Both the position numbers and the translations under genes were made by a program. The notes below the pieces were generated by a model, which did no database searches, was not told the DNA's origin, and saw only the letters and a list, made by a program, of their open reading frames with translations. From assembly GCF_018332515.1 (NCBI RefSeq), contig NZ_BOQD01000129.1, positions 1 to 33,274 on the forward strand: a stretch of 33,274 nt of DNA, in the 5' to 3' direction. Positions 1 to 8,604 of this stretch are shown here, in pieces. Numbering within the stretch: the stretch's first letter is position 1; each line of letters starts with the position of its first letter. This DNA is from Bacillus hominis (GTDB lineage: Bacteria > Bacillota > Bacilli > Bacillales > Bacillaceae_G).

Positions 1-94
1 ATATAAATGGCTTATTTTGTGATGTGTAATTTTTTTACAAAATTTAATTGTCATGAGAGTATATTAATATAAATAGATGAAAGGTGAGGAGTGT

Positions 95-289
95 ATGTTC
101 AAGGATATGTTTAAAAGAAAAGAATTAAAATGTATTTCATGTCAAAGAAAGATTGAATATGAAGAAGAACTTGTTGCGTTTGTGAAGTTGCCGAAAGAAA
201 AAAACTTGTTAGTTGGCCCGTTTGATGTATGTTTGGCAAAAACGGCGCAAGAAATATATTGCAAAGCTTGTTACGACAAAAAAGCATGA
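95..289 (+). CDS. Small Cys-rich protein, putative zinc-binding
   Basis: A 64-residue protein of unknown function. The ATG at 95 is chosen over the in-frame ATG at 77 because AGGTGAGGA lies directly upstream of 95. Visible features are a CISC pair near residues 13-16, a single Cys in FDVCLAK, and a YCKAC pair near the C-terminus. This spacing could form a small treble-clef or zinc-ribbon-like site. There is no signal peptide or membrane segment, so it is probably cytoplasmic. The stop codon lies inside the left arm of the terminator that follows. The zinc role is inference from Cys spacing only. Confidence 0.65.
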   Translation: MFKDMFKRKELKCISCQRKIEYEEELVAFVKLPKEKNLLVGPFDVCLAKTAQEIYCKACYDKKA

Positions 290-320
290 CCCAAAGTACT
301 CGAGGGGCATGCTTTTTTCA
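278..320. terminator. Intrinsic terminator, probably bidirectional
   Basis: AAAAAAGCATG pairs with CATGCTTTTTT around a loop of about 20 nt that can extend the stem with CCC/GGG. There are T-runs in both directions. It separates two convergent genes. Confidence 0.75.
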
Positions 321-635
321 TTGGTGTGTTTTTCCCTCAGATACGTTTTGGGTAAGACGATACCAAAGCCAAAGGTCATTAATAATTGAAGCAAGATCAG
401 CAATTTCAGAATTAAGCCTACAGGAAATTTCAAAATTCTCTTCGTTATTTAAACGATATTGTTTTTGATTAATGTAATGTTCAAGTTCTTTTATACGATC
501 GGGTATTTTTCCGCGAATTTGCTCCCATTTTAATAAAATAGCGTGCTGCGCTTGTTCAGAGATGTCTTCCCATTCTTCTTGTATGTTCGGCACTGCAATT
601 CCTAGATGCTCATTGTATATAAAATACTTTTCCAT
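318..635 (-). CDS. Conserved hypothetical protein, acidic and helical
   Basis: A 105-residue protein that I do not recognise as a named family. The ATG has a strong GGAGGG site 6 nt upstream on the minus strand. The sequence is rich in Glu, Gln, Ile and Leu, with a helical middle (EEWEDISEQAQHAILLKWEQIR, about residues 20-41) and a second helical stretch about residues 60-95. There is no signal peptide, membrane segment or catalytic motif. It is convergent with the small Cys-rich gene and divergent from argG. Coding is supported by the ribosome binding site and the flanking terminator. Confidence 0.6.
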   Translation of the reverse strand: MEKYFIYNEHLGIAVPNIQEEWEDISEQAQHAILLKWEQIRGKIPDRIKELEHYINQKQYRLNNEENFEISCRLNSEIADLASIINDLWLWYRLTQNVSEGKTHQ

Positions 636-722
636 AGACAGCCCTCCATTTTCCTGCCTCTATTTTACATAAAAAAAGAAAGAAGTTCGACGAAATTGTT
701 TGAAAAAATTTGAAAATGACTA

Positions 723-788
723 TTGATACATTTTGTAAAAGGTGTTAAAGTGTGAATTATTATAAAAGAAAATGAATATTTATTCTTT
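723..788 (+). promoter_or_regulatory. argG promoter with two ArgR-like boxes
   Basis: A candidate sigma-A promoter has -35 TTGATA (723-728), a 17-bp spacer and -10 TAAAGT (746-751). Two ARG-box-like 18-mers follow: TGTGAATTATTATAAAAG (751-768) and AATGAATATTTATTCTTT (771-788). Each keeps the TGAAT half-site, and the second also has the inverted ATTC half. They start 20 bp apart, from the -10 to just before the ribosome binding site. This fits arginine-dependent repression by ArgR/AhrC; binding is inferred. Confidence 0.6.
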
Positions 789-802
789 AGGGGGATGCAA
801 AA

Positions 803-2008
803 ATGGAGAAGAAAAAAGTTGTATTAGCATATTCCGGAGGTCTTGATACTTCCGTTGCAATTAAATGGTTACAAGAAAAGAATTATGATATTATCGCGCT
901 TTGCTTAGATCTAGGGGAAGGTAAAGACTTAGCGTTTGTAAAAGAAAAAGCACTTTCAGTAGGTGCAATTAAATCATATATGATTGATGTTCAAGAAGAA
1001 TTTGCGAATGAATATGCATTGATAGCGATGCAAGCTCACACGTTATACGAAGGGAAATACCCTCTTGTCTCTGCATTATCGCGCCCGCTTATTGCGAAAA
1101 AATTAGTAGAAATTGCAGAACAGGAAGGCGCAAGCGCAGTTGCACATGGATGTACAGGGAAAGGGAATGACCAAGTTCGTTTTGAAGTTTCTATTCAAGC
1201 GCTGAATCCATATTTAGAAGTTATTGCGCCTGTACGTGAATGGAAATGGTCACGTGAAGAAGAAATCGCATACGCAAAAGAAAAGGATATACCGATTCCA
1301 ATTAATTTAGATAGCCCGTTTTCAATCGATCAAAACTTATGGGGACGCAGCAACGAATGTGGAATTTTAGAAGATCCGTGGGCAGCGCCGCCAGAAGATG
1401 CATATGAGATGACATTGGCATTAGAAGATACACCGAATAAACCAGAGTTTGTAGAAATCGGATTTGAAGCAGGCGTACCGACTACTTTAAATGGTACTGC
1501 ATATCCACTTTCGGAATTAATTAAAACGTTAAATGCACTTGCTGGAAAACATGGGGTTGGACGTATTGATCATGTAGAAAATCGCCTTGTCGGTATTAAA
1601 TCTCGTGAAGTGTACGAATGCCCAGCGGCAATGACATTAATAAAAGCGCATAAAGAACTTGAAGATTTAACACTTGTGAAAGAGGTCGCTCATTTCAAAC
1701 CGATGATTGAGCAAAAACTAACAGAATTAATTTATAACGGTTTATGGTTCTCACCTTTAAAACAAGCACTCAATGCTTTCTTACAAGAAACGCAAAAGAA
1801 TGTAACAGGTACAGTGCGTGTGAAATTATTTAAAGGTCATGCGATTGTAGAAGGACGTAAATCTGAGTACTCTTTATATGATGAAAAACTTGCAACGTAT
1901 ACTGCCCAGGATGAATTTAATCATGATGCAGCAGTTGGTTTCATTTCATTATTCGGTTTACCTACAAAAGTATACAGCCAAGTGAATCAAAAGAAGGTGG
2001 AAGCGTGA
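803..2008 (+). CDS. argG: Argininosuccinate synthase
   Basis: ArgG joins citrulline and aspartate with ATP to form argininosuccinate, the penultimate step of arginine synthesis, in the cytoplasm. The protein has 401 residues, the normal family length. The N-type ATP pyrophosphatase loop AYSGGLDTS is at residues 9-17. The citrulline/aspartate-binding segment [14 protein letters not shown] is at 115-128. The ATG follows GGGGGA at good spacing. The last four bases overlap the GTG start of argH (GTGA), so translation is probably coupled. Two ArgR-like boxes lie just upstream, consistent with arginine repression. I see no frameshift and no missing key motif. Confidence 0.98.
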   Translation: MEKKKVVLAYSGGLDTSVAIKWLQEKNYDIIALCLDLGEGKDLAFVKEKALSVGAIKSYMIDVQEEFANEYALIAMQAHTLYEGKYPLVSALSRPLIAKKLVEIAEQEGASAVAHGCTGKGNDQVRFEVSIQALNPYLEVIAPVREWKWSREEEIAYAKEKDIPIPINLDSPFSIDQNLWGRSNECGILEDPWAAPPEDAYEMTLALEDTPNKPEFVEIGFEAGVPTTLNGTAYPLSELIKTLNALAGKHGVGRIDHVENRLVGIKSREVYECPAAMTLIKAHKELEDLTLVKEVAHFKPMIEQKLTELIYNGLWFSPLKQALNAFLQETQKNVTGTVRVKLFKGHAIVEGRKSEYSLYDEKLATYTAQDEFNHDAAVGFISLFGLPTKVYSQVNQKKVEA

Positions 2009-3393
2009 GCAAACTTTGGGGCGGACGTTTTACAGAAGAAGCGGAAGCATGGGTAGAAGAATTCGGAGCTTCTATTTCCTTTGATAAGCAATTGGTTAAT
2101 CAAGATATAAAAGGTAGTATCGCACACGTTACGATGTTAGCAAAGCAAGGCATCGTTACGAAAGAAGAAGCAGAGAAAATAAAGATAGGGCTTCAATATT
2201 TATTAGAGGAAGCGAAACAAAATAAATTGAATTTCTCAGTCGAAGCGGAGGACATTCATTTAAATATTGAAAAGATGTTAATTGAAAAAATCGGTGAAGT
2301 AGGAGGGAAACTTCATACAGGCCGAAGCCGTAACGATCAAGTAGCGACAGATATGCACTTGTATTTAAAAGAAAAAGTAGAAGATATTATAAAAGCTACA
2401 AAACAATTGCAAACTGTTCTTATTCATCAAGCTGAAAATAATATTGAAACCATTATGCCGGGATATACGCACTTGCAGCGTGCGCAGCCGATTTCATTTG
2501 CGCACCATATTCTTGCTTACTTTTGGATGTTAGAGCGCGATGTGAATCGTTATGAAGATTCGTTAAAGCGTATTAACATTTCACCATTAGGAGCAGGAGC
2601 ACTAGCTGGTACAACATTCCCGATTGATCGAGAATATAGTGCGGAGCTTCTTGGATTTAATGGAATCTATGAAAATAGTTTAGATGCGGTAAGCGATCGT
2701 GATTTCATACTGGAGTTTTTAAGTAACTCATCTATGCTTATGATGCACTTATCACGCTTTTGCGAAGAACTTATTTTATGGAGTAGCCAAGAGTTTCAAT
2801 TTATTGAAATGAGCGATCAATACGCAACTGGAAGCAGTATTATGCCGCAAAAGAAAAATCCAGATATGGCGGAACTGATCCGCGGCAAAACGGGCAGAGT
2901 ATACGGTAATTTATTCAGTTTACTTACAGTGATGAAAGGATTACCACTCGCTTACAATAAAGATTTACAAGAAGATAAAGAAGGAATGTTTGATACAGTA
3001 AAAACAGTAGAAGGATGTCTTCATATTATGGCAGGCATGCTAGAAACGATGACTGTAAACAAAGAAAAAATGGGGCAAGCTGTGACGCAAGATTTTTCTA
3101 ACGCAACAGAAATTGCTGATTACTTAGCAAATAAAGGACTACCATTCCGTCAAGCTCATGAAATTGTTGGGAAATTAGTTTTACATTGCACACAAAAAGG
3201 AATTTATTTATTAGATGTACCACTTGAAACGTATAAAGAAATGAGCTCGTTATTTGAAGAAGATTTGTATGAAGTTCTTTCACCGTATGCGGCTGTAAAG
3301 CGCCGTAACAGTGCTGGCGGAACAGGGTTTGAACAAATCCAAAACGCTTTAGAGAAAGCGAAGGGGTTAGTTGGAGAGTTTGTTGGAAGTTAA
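2005..3393 (+). CDS. argH: Argininosuccinate lyase
   Basis: ArgH splits argininosuccinate into arginine and fumarate, the last step of arginine synthesis. It has 462 residues, typical for the family, and belongs to the fumarase/aspartase superfamily. Visible signatures are HTGRSRNDQ (104-112), [10 protein letters not shown] (153-162) and the lyase loop [12 protein letters not shown] (276-287), which carries the catalytic serine. It starts at GTG, overlapping the argG stop by 4 nt; AAGGTGG upstream within argG serves as the ribosome binding site. It is co-transcribed with argG and ends at a strong terminator. Confidence 0.98.
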   Translation: MSKLWGGRFTEEAEAWVEEFGASISFDKQLVNQDIKGSIAHVTMLAKQGIVTKEEAEKIKIGLQYLLEEAKQNKLNFSVEAEDIHLNIEKMLIEKIGEVGGKLHTGRSRNDQVATDMHLYLKEKVEDIIKATKQLQTVLIHQAENNIETIMPGYTHLQRAQPISFAHHILAYFWMLERDVNRYEDSLKRINISPLGAGALAGTTFPIDREYSAELLGFNGIYENSLDAVSDRDFILEFLSNSSMLMMHLSRFCEELILWSSQEFQFIEMSDQYATGSSIMPQKKNPDMAELIRGKTGRVYGNLFSLLTVMKGLPLAYNKDLQEDKEGMFDTVKTVEGCLHIMAGMLETMTVNKEKMGQAVTQDFSNATEIADYLANKGLPFRQAHEIVGKLVLHCTQKGIYLLDVPLETYKEMSSLFEEDLYEVLSPYAAVKRRNSAGGTGFEQIQNALEKAKGLVGEFVGS

Positions 3394-3409
3394 ATGATGT
3401 ATGATATAG

Positions 3410-3447
3410 AAGGTAAGGTGCTTTTTTAAAAGTACCTTACCTTTTTG
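3410..3447. terminator. Terminator after argH
   Basis: AAGGTAAGGTGCTTTT pairs with AAAAGTACCTTACCTT, with one mismatch, and is followed by TTTTTG. It also sits just past the end of the convergent DinB-like gene, so it probably works both ways. Confidence 0.85.
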
Positions 3448-3450
3448 TAT

Positions 3451-4017
3451 TTAGACTTTTAGGTACGTATCTATCATTTCATAATTATTTTGCATAATCA
3501 TAAAATGATGCTTCTCATGTATTGCTAATAGTTGAATAGATTGAATAAGGTTAGGGTAGTGAGCAATGGGGTCTAAAAATACGATATGCCCTGCGATATT
3601 TTCTTCTATATTTTGAACTAGTTTTTTTATTTCATCTGTTTCACGTGAAAGTAATTCTTCTAATTCGTTTACATTCATAGAGTGATAGACTTTTTTTGAA
3701 GGGATTAAAATCCAAGGGGCTTTCATGCCTCTGCCGTGTTTTTCTTTATATTCGGCATAAATGTCATGTATGTCAGTTGCAAATGGGGCGTTTTTTCTTA
3801 GCTTGGCATAAGGGATAAGAGTGAAAGAGAATTTAATCGCTACTTTTAGCATCCTTGCAATTAAATATAAATGATAAAAGTGTTCACCAATAGACCATTT
3901 TCCGTCTTCTTTCCTATACCATAATTGTTCATGTGAAAGTGAATGAAGCTTAGGAAGGAACTGGTTTCTTTGTACATGTAATGTGTGAAAATGTTTTGAG
4001 ATATTTTCAGATTTCAT
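3451..4017 (-). CDS. DinB/YfiT-fold metal-binding protein
   Basis: A 188-residue protein of the DinB-like four-helix-bundle superfamily. The signature segment GKWSIGEHFYHL (about residues 39-50) supplies His46/His49. HEKHH (167-171) supplies the C-terminal histidines, so the usual three-His metal site can be formed. In Bacillus such proteins are often metal-dependent thiol (bacillithiol) transferases or stress proteins; the substrate here cannot be told. There is no membrane segment. The ATG has an AGGATGCT-type site upstream. A strong hairpin (4075-4105) isolates it from the next minus-strand gene, so it is probably monocistronic. Confidence 0.8.
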   Translation of the reverse strand: MKSENISKHFHTLHVQRNQFLPKLHSLSHEQLWYRKEDGKWSIGEHFYHLYLIARMLKVAIKFSFTLIPYAKLRKNAPFATDIHDIYAEYKEKHGRGMKAPWILIPSKKVYHSMNVNELEELLSRETDEIKKLVQNIEENIAGHIVFLDPIAHYPNLIQSIQLLAIHEKHHFMIMQNNYEMIDTYLKV

Positions 4018-4074
4018 AGTAGAGCATCCTCCATACCTTTTTTCCTAATTATAACATTTTTCGTATAGATTTAA

Positions 4075-4105
4075 TTAAGCCTAGAACAATATGTTCTAGG
4101 CTTAA
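4075..4105 (-). terminator. Perfect hairpin downstream of the 59-aa gene
   Basis: A perfect 14-bp stem (TTAAGCCTAGAACA / TGTTCTAGGCTTAA) with a 3-nt loop. The T-tract is modest. It probably terminates the minus-strand gene 4117-4296 ahead of the DinB-like gene. Confidence 0.75.
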
Positions 4106-4116
4106 AGCTTCATTGA

Positions 4117-4296
4117 TTAATCATACTTATGTCGATCTTTCGTAATTCGAATATACTCAATATCCATCAAATCTCGAAGTAATGCACCATTACTTAGTTC
4201 CACACCATGTTTCGCTTTAAAATGTGTGCGAATCGTATCTAACATTTCGATTTCTTTCCCATTCACATCTAAAATAATACGTTCATAATCATCCAT
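4117..4296 (-). CDS. Small hypothetical protein, RHH-like in outline
   Basis: A 59-residue protein starting MDDYERIIL. The ATG at 4296 is preferred over the upstream ATG at 4320 because AAAGGAGG lies 7 nt before it. A short N-terminal beta-like stretch is followed by two predicted helices (EMLDTIRTHFKAKHG; NGALLRDLMDIEYI). This outline resembles ribbon-helix-helix proteins, but no conserved motif proves DNA binding. It has its own hairpin terminator, so it is probably a single-gene unit. Confidence 0.65.
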   Translation of the reverse strand: MDDYERIILDVNGKEIEMLDTIRTHFKAKHGVELSNGALLRDLMDIEYIRITKDRHKYD

Positions 4297-4440
4297 GTAG
4301 CATCCTCCTTTTCTAAACACACATATTGTGTCCGTCTATTTCTAAAAAATGTATGTTAATGTAATGTTAGGAAATGAGAAAGGAATGGAAGATTACGCCG
4401 CCAATCGGTTATTTGTATGTTTTCTTACTTCGTAAAAAAA

Positions 4441-4572
4441 ATGACAGAAGATGCAAAGCTAACGTACTTAACGGTTGCGACGATAATGATGGCACTATGG
4501 TCTTTGAAGTAGGTGTTGGCAGTTACCGTTGTTGTTGCTTGTCTTGTATTTATAGTGAAGTTTGTGAAATAA
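4441..4572 (+). pseudogene. Possible decayed small membrane protein ORF
   Basis: One frame reads MTEDAKLTYLTVATIMMALW, then SLK, a TAG at 4510-4512, and VLAVTVVVACLVFIVKFVK to a TAA at 4570. Both halves are strongly hydrophobic and together look like a two-segment membrane protein interrupted by one nonsense codon. No convincing ribosome binding site precedes 4441, and an 8-A run lies just upstream, where a slip could also have changed frame. It may instead be chance. The rest of the 358-bp gap (4297-4654) shows nothing else I can support. Confidence 0.3.
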
Positions 4573-4654
4573 GTTGTAGGTATATAGGCTACAACTATAT
4601 AATTAAAATCGTAATAATATTATATTTTGTGTTTAGAATAAAAGGGGATACGAT

Positions 4655-5326
4655 ATGAATTTAATTAAATCAGTAACTAGAGCAGCGGCTAAAGTTACAG
4701 CTGAAGTAGTTGGCGGTACGATAGAAGCAGTAGGAGAAGTTACGAACAGTAATTTCATAAAGGATGTTGGAAAAGGGGTTAATAAAGCTACTGTTAAAAC
4801 GGGGGAAATTGTTGGGAATATTGCTGATGGGACATATGATGCTATAGGTGGACTCATTACAGACGATAAACAGCAAGCGAAACGAGGATATGAAGAAATA
4901 ATTGGAACGGTTCAGGATACGGCAAGGACGATTGGAAACGGAGTTGTACATGTTTCAGAAAAGGGAGTTGAAACTGTGCAAGCGATACGAGAAGGAGACA
5001 CTGATAAAGCAATAGAAGCAGGAAAAGAATTAGCTAAAGTTGCAGCTGTAGGCGTCTTCACAGTTGGAGTTATTGATATAGTTGATGGTGCGGATGGAAT
5101 AGCAGAGGGAGTAGAAAGTGATAGTGTAGCACAAGCATCAGCTCCAGAAGCAACTGATGTAGAATATACAACGGAAGAAAATCCGAATACTCATCATGTA
5201 ACACCCCATGAAAGAGTTTTACCTGATGGGAGCACAATATGGGTAGATGGTGATGGCGATACGAGTGTAGATACACAAGGTGGCTGGGAGCAACATAATC
5301 CGGATTACAGAATTCCTAAAGTATAA
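4655..5326 (+). CDS. Hypothetical protein, amphipathic N-region plus conserved-looking C-terminal domain
   Basis: A 223-residue protein of unknown function. The ATG follows AAAAGGGGATACGAT. Residues about 1-70 are Gly/Ala/Val/Thr-rich with repeated amphipathic segments (KVTAEVVGGTIEAVGEV, GEIVGNIADGTYDAIGGL), like glycine-zipper proteins that associate with membranes. Residues about 128-150 form the most hydrophobic stretch. The C-terminal 45 residues change character: Asp, Gly, His, Trp and Pro rich, with TPHERVLPDGSTIWVDGDGDT and GGWEQHNPDYR. That part looks like a compact domain that could be found elsewhere. There is no clear signal peptide. A perfect terminator follows. Confidence 0.75.
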   Translation: MNLIKSVTRAAAKVTAEVVGGTIEAVGEVTNSNFIKDVGKGVNKATVKTGEIVGNIADGTYDAIGGLITDDKQQAKRGYEEIIGTVQDTARTIGNGVVHVSEKGVETVQAIREGDTDKAIEAGKELAKVAAVGVFTVGVIDIVDGADGIAEGVESDSVAQASAPEATDVEYTTEENPNTHHVTPHERVLPDGSTIWVDGDGDTSVDTQGGWEQHNPDYRIPKV

Positions 5327-5330
5327 ATGA

Positions 5331-5375
5331 AAATAGGGTAGATAAGAGAAAGCCTCTTATCTACCCTATTTATTT
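5331..5375. terminator. Strong bidirectional terminator
   Basis: A perfect 18-bp stem (5331-5348 with 5354-5371; core AGGGTAGATAAGAG) and a 5-nt loop. TATTTTT follows on the plus strand and TTTTCATTT on the minus strand. It serves the hypothetical gene and the convergent usp gene. Confidence 0.9.
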
Positions 5376-5382
5376 TTATGAA

Positions 5383-5841
5383 TTAAAGATCACCTTGCTC
5401 CTCATCACCACGAACAACAAGGACATCGCATTTCGCATAGCGAATAATATGTTCAGAGACGCTACCGATTAGGAAACGTTCTACAGCATTTAAACCAGTT
5501 GCACCACACATAATTAAATCAACTTTATTGTTTGGAGCGATTTCTTTTGAAATTTTAGATTTAGGATTACCAAATTCTAATACAGTTTCAATTTTTTCAA
5601 GGCCAGCTTCAAGCGCAGTTTTTTTGTAGTCTTCTAATAAGTCTTCTGCAAATAGATTTGCGCGTTCAGCAATCGCGCGGCTATAAGCCTCTACTGCTGA
5701 GTATGCTTTTACATCAACAATATGAGCAATTGTTAATGTTGCATTGTTTCGTTTTGCGACTTGAATTGCTTTTTTAAACGCTTTTTCTGCTTCTTTAGAA
5801 CCATCTACCGCAATTAAAATATTTGTATATGTATTATTCAT
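5383..5841 (-). CDS. Universal stress protein, UspA family, ATP-binding type
   Basis: A 152-residue single-domain UspA protein; such proteins form cytoplasmic dimers and accumulate under stress. The start MNNTYTNILIAVDGS (5841) is preferred over an ATG 18 codons upstream because GGAGGAATTTACT precedes it. The N-terminal ILIAVDGS strand and the C-terminal motif G-2x-G-9x-GS (GATGLNAVERFLIGSVSEH) are both intact, so it should bind ATP, as MJ0577-type Usps do. A TATAAT lies upstream on the minus strand (5884-5889), without a clear -35. It stands alone; the stress signal cannot be read from the sequence. Confidence 0.92.
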   Translation of the reverse strand: MNNTYTNILIAVDGSKEAEKAFKKAIQVAKRNNATLTIAHIVDVKAYSAVEAYSRAIAERANLFAEDLLEDYKKTALEAGLEKIETVLEFGNPKSKISKEIAPNNKVDLIMCGATGLNAVERFLIGSVSEHIIRYAKCDVLVVRGDEEQGDL

Positions 5842-6021
5842 AGTAAATTCCTCCCAATCATTTTTATTACCGTTTACAACTTTATTATAAAACAAATTTT
5901 GGTAATGTGCTTGTCGGAAACGTTACAGAATTTTGAAAACTTTGCTTTAATTCATTTTAGTTGTAATTGAAGCGAGAACTTGTTACATATGGAGTATAGC
6001 AATTTAAAAGGAGGCATGTTT

Positions 6022-6780
6022 GTGAGACACGCGCTCATTACAGCCGGTACGAAAGGTTTAGGAAAGCAAGTAACAGAAAAGTTATTGGCTAAAGGATATT
6101 CAGTAACAGTAACATATCATAGCGATACAAGTGCTATGGAAACAATGAAAGAAACATATAAAAATATGGAAGAACGTCTACAGTTCGTGCAAGCTGATGT
6201 CACGAAAAAGGAAGATTTACATAAAATAGTAGAAGAAGCGATGAGCCGTTTTGGCAAAATTGACTTCTTAATTAATAATGCTGGTCCTTACGTATTTGAA
6301 AGGAAAAAATTAGTCGATTACGAAGAAGACGAATGGAATGAAATGATCCAGGGTAATTTAACAGCGGTGTTTCAGTTATTAAAACTTGTCGTACCGATTA
6401 TGAGAAACCAGCAATTTGGCCGTATTATTAACTATGGATTTCAAGGGGCAGATAGCGCACCTGGATGGATTTATCGTTCAGCCTTTGCAGCTGCGAAAGT
6501 CGGCCTTGTTTCTTTAACGAAAACAGTCGCATACGAAGAAGCTGAATACGGTATTACTGCGAATATGGTATGTCCTGGTGATATAATTGGTGAAATGAAA
6601 GAAGCGACAATTCAAGAAGCACGTCAGCTGAAAGATCGTAACACACCAATTGGTAGATCTGGAACAGGCGAAGATATCGCAAGAACCATTTCGTTTTTAT
6701 GCGAGGACGATTCTGATATGATTACTGGTACGATTATTGAAGTAACAGGCGCTGTTGATGTTATTCATAGACATCGATAG
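6022..6780 (+). CDS. ytkK: SDR-family oxidoreductase lacking the catalytic Tyr
   Basis: A 252-residue short-chain dehydrogenase/reductase-fold protein. The GTG at 6022 is chosen because AAAGGAGG lies 7 nt upstream; the ATG at 6013 is too close. The dinucleotide loop is TAGTKGLG (7-14), and NNAG is at 85-88. The active-site YxxxK reads FAAAK (155-159), so the tyrosine is Phe, and the usual Ser before it is not evident (NYGFQGADS, 137-145). Tyr151 is four residues upstream. It matches my memory of B. subtilis YtkK, which has the same segment. Cofactor binding is likely; classical SDR catalysis is doubtful. It lies upstream of ald with its own candidate terminator. Confidence 0.85.
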   Translation: MRHALITAGTKGLGKQVTEKLLAKGYSVTVTYHSDTSAMETMKETYKNMEERLQFVQADVTKKEDLHKIVEEAMSRFGKIDFLINNAGPYVFERKKLVDYEEDEWNEMIQGNLTAVFQLLKLVVPIMRNQQFGRIINYGFQGADSAPGWIYRSAFAAAKVGLVSLTKTVAYEEAEYGITANMVCPGDIIGEMKEATIQEARQLKDRNTPIGRSGTGEDIARTISFLCEDDSDMITGTIIEVTGAVDVIHRHR

Positions 6781-6809
6781 AATTAAATAAAGTGAAGTTT
6801 CGAATAATT

Positions 6810-6857
6810 GGACAGTTTATCCTTTATACTGAAAGGTGCGGATAATACTGTCCTTTA
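6810..6857 (+). terminator. Candidate terminator after the SDR gene
   Basis: GGACAGTTTATCC pairs with GGATAATACTGTCC with one bulge and a loop of about 16 nt, followed by TTT. The T-tract is short, so termination may be partial. Confidence 0.5.
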
Positions 6858-6895
6858 ATGTAAGATTAAATCTATCGGAAAACTTGTCTTATTTT

Positions 6896-6949
6896 TTGTC
6901 AAATATTGAGATATTATGTTAAAATATAAGAGCGTAGAAAGCGCTTTAA
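6896..6949 (+). promoter_or_regulatory. ald promoter with cre-like site
   Basis: -35 TTGTCA (6896-6901), an 18-bp spacer and -10 TAAAAT (6920-6925). A near-palindrome TAGAAAGCGCTTTAA (6935-6949) lies at or just after the expected transcription start and resembles a CcpA cre site. That position would suit repression by roadblock during growth on glucose. CcpA binding is inferred. Confidence 0.55.
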
Positions 6950-6993
6950 AAAATGATTCAGGGGTCATTTCATAACTCAAGGGGGAACTAATA

Positions 6994-8127
6994 ATGCGTA
7001 TCGGTATTCCAACAGAAATTAAAAACAATGAAAACCGCGTGGCAATGACGCCAGCGGGAGCTGTACATTTAGTGCAAAATGGTCATGAAGTTTTTGTTCA
7101 AAAAGGAGCAGGTGTAGGATCAGGCTTTACAGATGAAGAATACGTACAAGCTGGTGCGAAACTTGTTGAAACTGCTGAAGAAGCATGGAATCAAGATATG
7201 GTTATGAAGGTAAAAGAGCCAGTTGCAAGTGAATACGGTTATTTCCGCGAAGGTTTAATTTTATTCACATACTTACATTTAGCTCCAGAGCCAGAATTAA
7301 CGAAAGCATTAATTGATAACAAAGTCGCATCAATTGCATACGAAACAGTGCAATTAGATAATCGTTCATTACCATTACTTGCGCCAATGAGTGAAGTTGC
7401 AGGTCGTATGGCTGCGCAAATCGGTGCACAGTTCCTTGAGAAAAACAAAGGCGGAAAAGGTATTTTACTTGCAGGCGTTCCAGGGGTGAAACGCGGAAAA
7501 GTAACAATTATCGGCGGTGGTCAAGCTGGTACAAACGCAGCGAAGATTGCAGTAGGTTTAGGTGCAGATGTAACAATCATCGACTTAAGCGCAGAACGTC
7601 TTCGTCAACTAGATGATATTTTCGGTAACCAAGTAAAGACGTTAATGTCTAATCCATACAACATTGCAGAAGCTGTAAAGGAATCTGACCTTGTTATTGG
7701 TGCGGTATTAATTCCAGGTGCAAAAGCGCCAAAACTTGTAACAGAAGAAATGATTCAATCAATGGAGCCAGGTTCTGTCGTTGTAGATATCGCGATTGAC
7801 CAAGGTGGTATTTTCGAAACAACTGACCGTATTACAACTCATGACAACCCAACTTACGAAAAACATGGCGTTGTTCATTATGCAGTTGCTAATATGCCAG
7901 GTGCGGTTCCACGTACATCAACTCTTGCATTAACAAACGTAACAGTACCATATGCAGTACAAATTGCGAACAAAGGCTACAAAGATGCTTGCCTAGGCAA
8001 CGCTGCATTATTAAAAGGTATTAACACATTAGATGGATATGTAACATTCGAAGCAGTTGCAGAAGCGCACGGCTTACAATACGCTGATGCGAAAGAGCTT
8101 CTTGAAAAAGCTCCTGCTTTATCATAA
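6994..8127 (+). CDS. ald: Alanine dehydrogenase
   Basis: Ald reversibly deaminates L-alanine to pyruvate and ammonia with NAD. In Bacillus it is needed for alanine use and efficient sporulation. The 377-residue length is standard. The catalytic Lys is in MKVKEP (Lys74) and the catalytic His in TYLHLAPEP (His95). The NAD-binding Rossmann loop is [13 protein letters not shown] (172-184) with the acidic residue in IIDLSAERL. The C-terminal [16 protein letters not shown] segment is typical. The ATG follows AAGGGGGA. It is probably monocistronic: its own promoter with a cre-like site upstream and a terminator downstream. Confidence 0.98.
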   Translation: MRIGIPTEIKNNENRVAMTPAGAVHLVQNGHEVFVQKGAGVGSGFTDEEYVQAGAKLVETAEEAWNQDMVMKVKEPVASEYGYFREGLILFTYLHLAPEPELTKALIDNKVASIAYETVQLDNRSLPLLAPMSEVAGRMAAQIGAQFLEKNKGGKGILLAGVPGVKRGKVTIIGGGQAGTNAAKIAVGLGADVTIIDLSAERLRQLDDIFGNQVKTLMSNPYNIAEAVKESDLVIGAVLIPGAKAPKLVTEEMIQSMEPGSVVVDIAIDQGGIFETTDRITTHDNPTYEKHGVVHYAVANMPGAVPRTSTLALTNVTVPYAVQIANKGYKDACLGNAALLKGINTLDGYVTFEAVAEAHGLQYADAKELLEKAPALS

Positions 8128-8139
8128 TAGAAATAAAAT

Positions 8140-8172
8140 AAAGACCTTTCCTTTGTAGGAAGGGTCTTTTTG
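8140..8172. terminator. Terminator after ald
   Basis: AAAGACCTTTCC pairs with GGAAGGGTCTTT (one G-U), followed by TTTTTG. It is shared with the convergent membrane-protein gene. Confidence 0.85.
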
Positions 8173-8178
8173 TTTAAA

Positions 8179-8604
8179 TTAATTATCTAATTTCTTTACA
8201 ATTCTCAATCCGAACATCATTGTGAAGAAAAGAATGCCGAACAAGTAATACAAGGCATACTCAACTCGTATCATCGAATTTTTGTCAGTGATATATAAAA
8301 TAAATAGTATCGCAGAACCGATTAAATGAGAGAGACCGAAAATTTGCGCCATAAGTTTTAAACTCATCTTCTCGATTCTTTCATCCATCTCAGGTAATGG
8401 ATATTTCTCGGAATCGTTCTTTTTTTTCTTAAAGAATATTCGTTTCACTACTAATAGTATTAAGGATAAGAGTATGTATACGCCAGCGAATAGAAGGACA
8501 GAACTAATCTTTTCTTCATCATTACTATCGAAATAAAGAAAAGTTGAACCTAACAATAAAATGGTAAGATGCGAAATGAACTCTTGATTAAAAGTATTTT
8601 TCAT
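8179..8604 (-). CDS. Four-segment membrane protein paired with an XRE regulator
   Basis: A 141-residue integral membrane protein of unknown function. Hydrophobic segments are at about residues 10-25, 35-53, 86-106 and 113-133. A basic, charged cytoplasmic-looking loop (KRIFFKKKKNDSEKYPLPEMDERIEKM) lies between the second and third. Its ATG overlaps the stop of the XRE gene (ATGA), so the two are translationally coupled. Small XRE regulators of this type are often followed by a DUF-type membrane protein. The pair may sense the membrane or act as a regulator-antiregulator unit; that is inference. Confidence 0.75.
   Translation of the reverse strand: MKNTFNQEFISHLTILLLGSTFLYFDSNDEEKISSVLLFAGVYILLSLILLVVKRIFFKKKKNDSEKYPLPEMDERIEKMSLKLMAQIFGLSHLIGSAILFILYITDKNSMIRVEYALYYLFGILFFTMMFGLRIVKKLDN

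Noticed and set aside
636-802. T-box or riboswitch before argG
   Set aside because: No T-box consensus or terminator-antiterminator structure is visible; the ArgR-like boxes explain the region.
4374-4658. 94-codon open frame starting MRKEWKITPP
   Set aside because: Its second half is Cys-rich and unlike a protein, it overlaps the ribosome binding site and start of the 4655 gene, and the ribosome binding site is poor. Only the hydrophobic other-frame segment is kept, as a possible relic.
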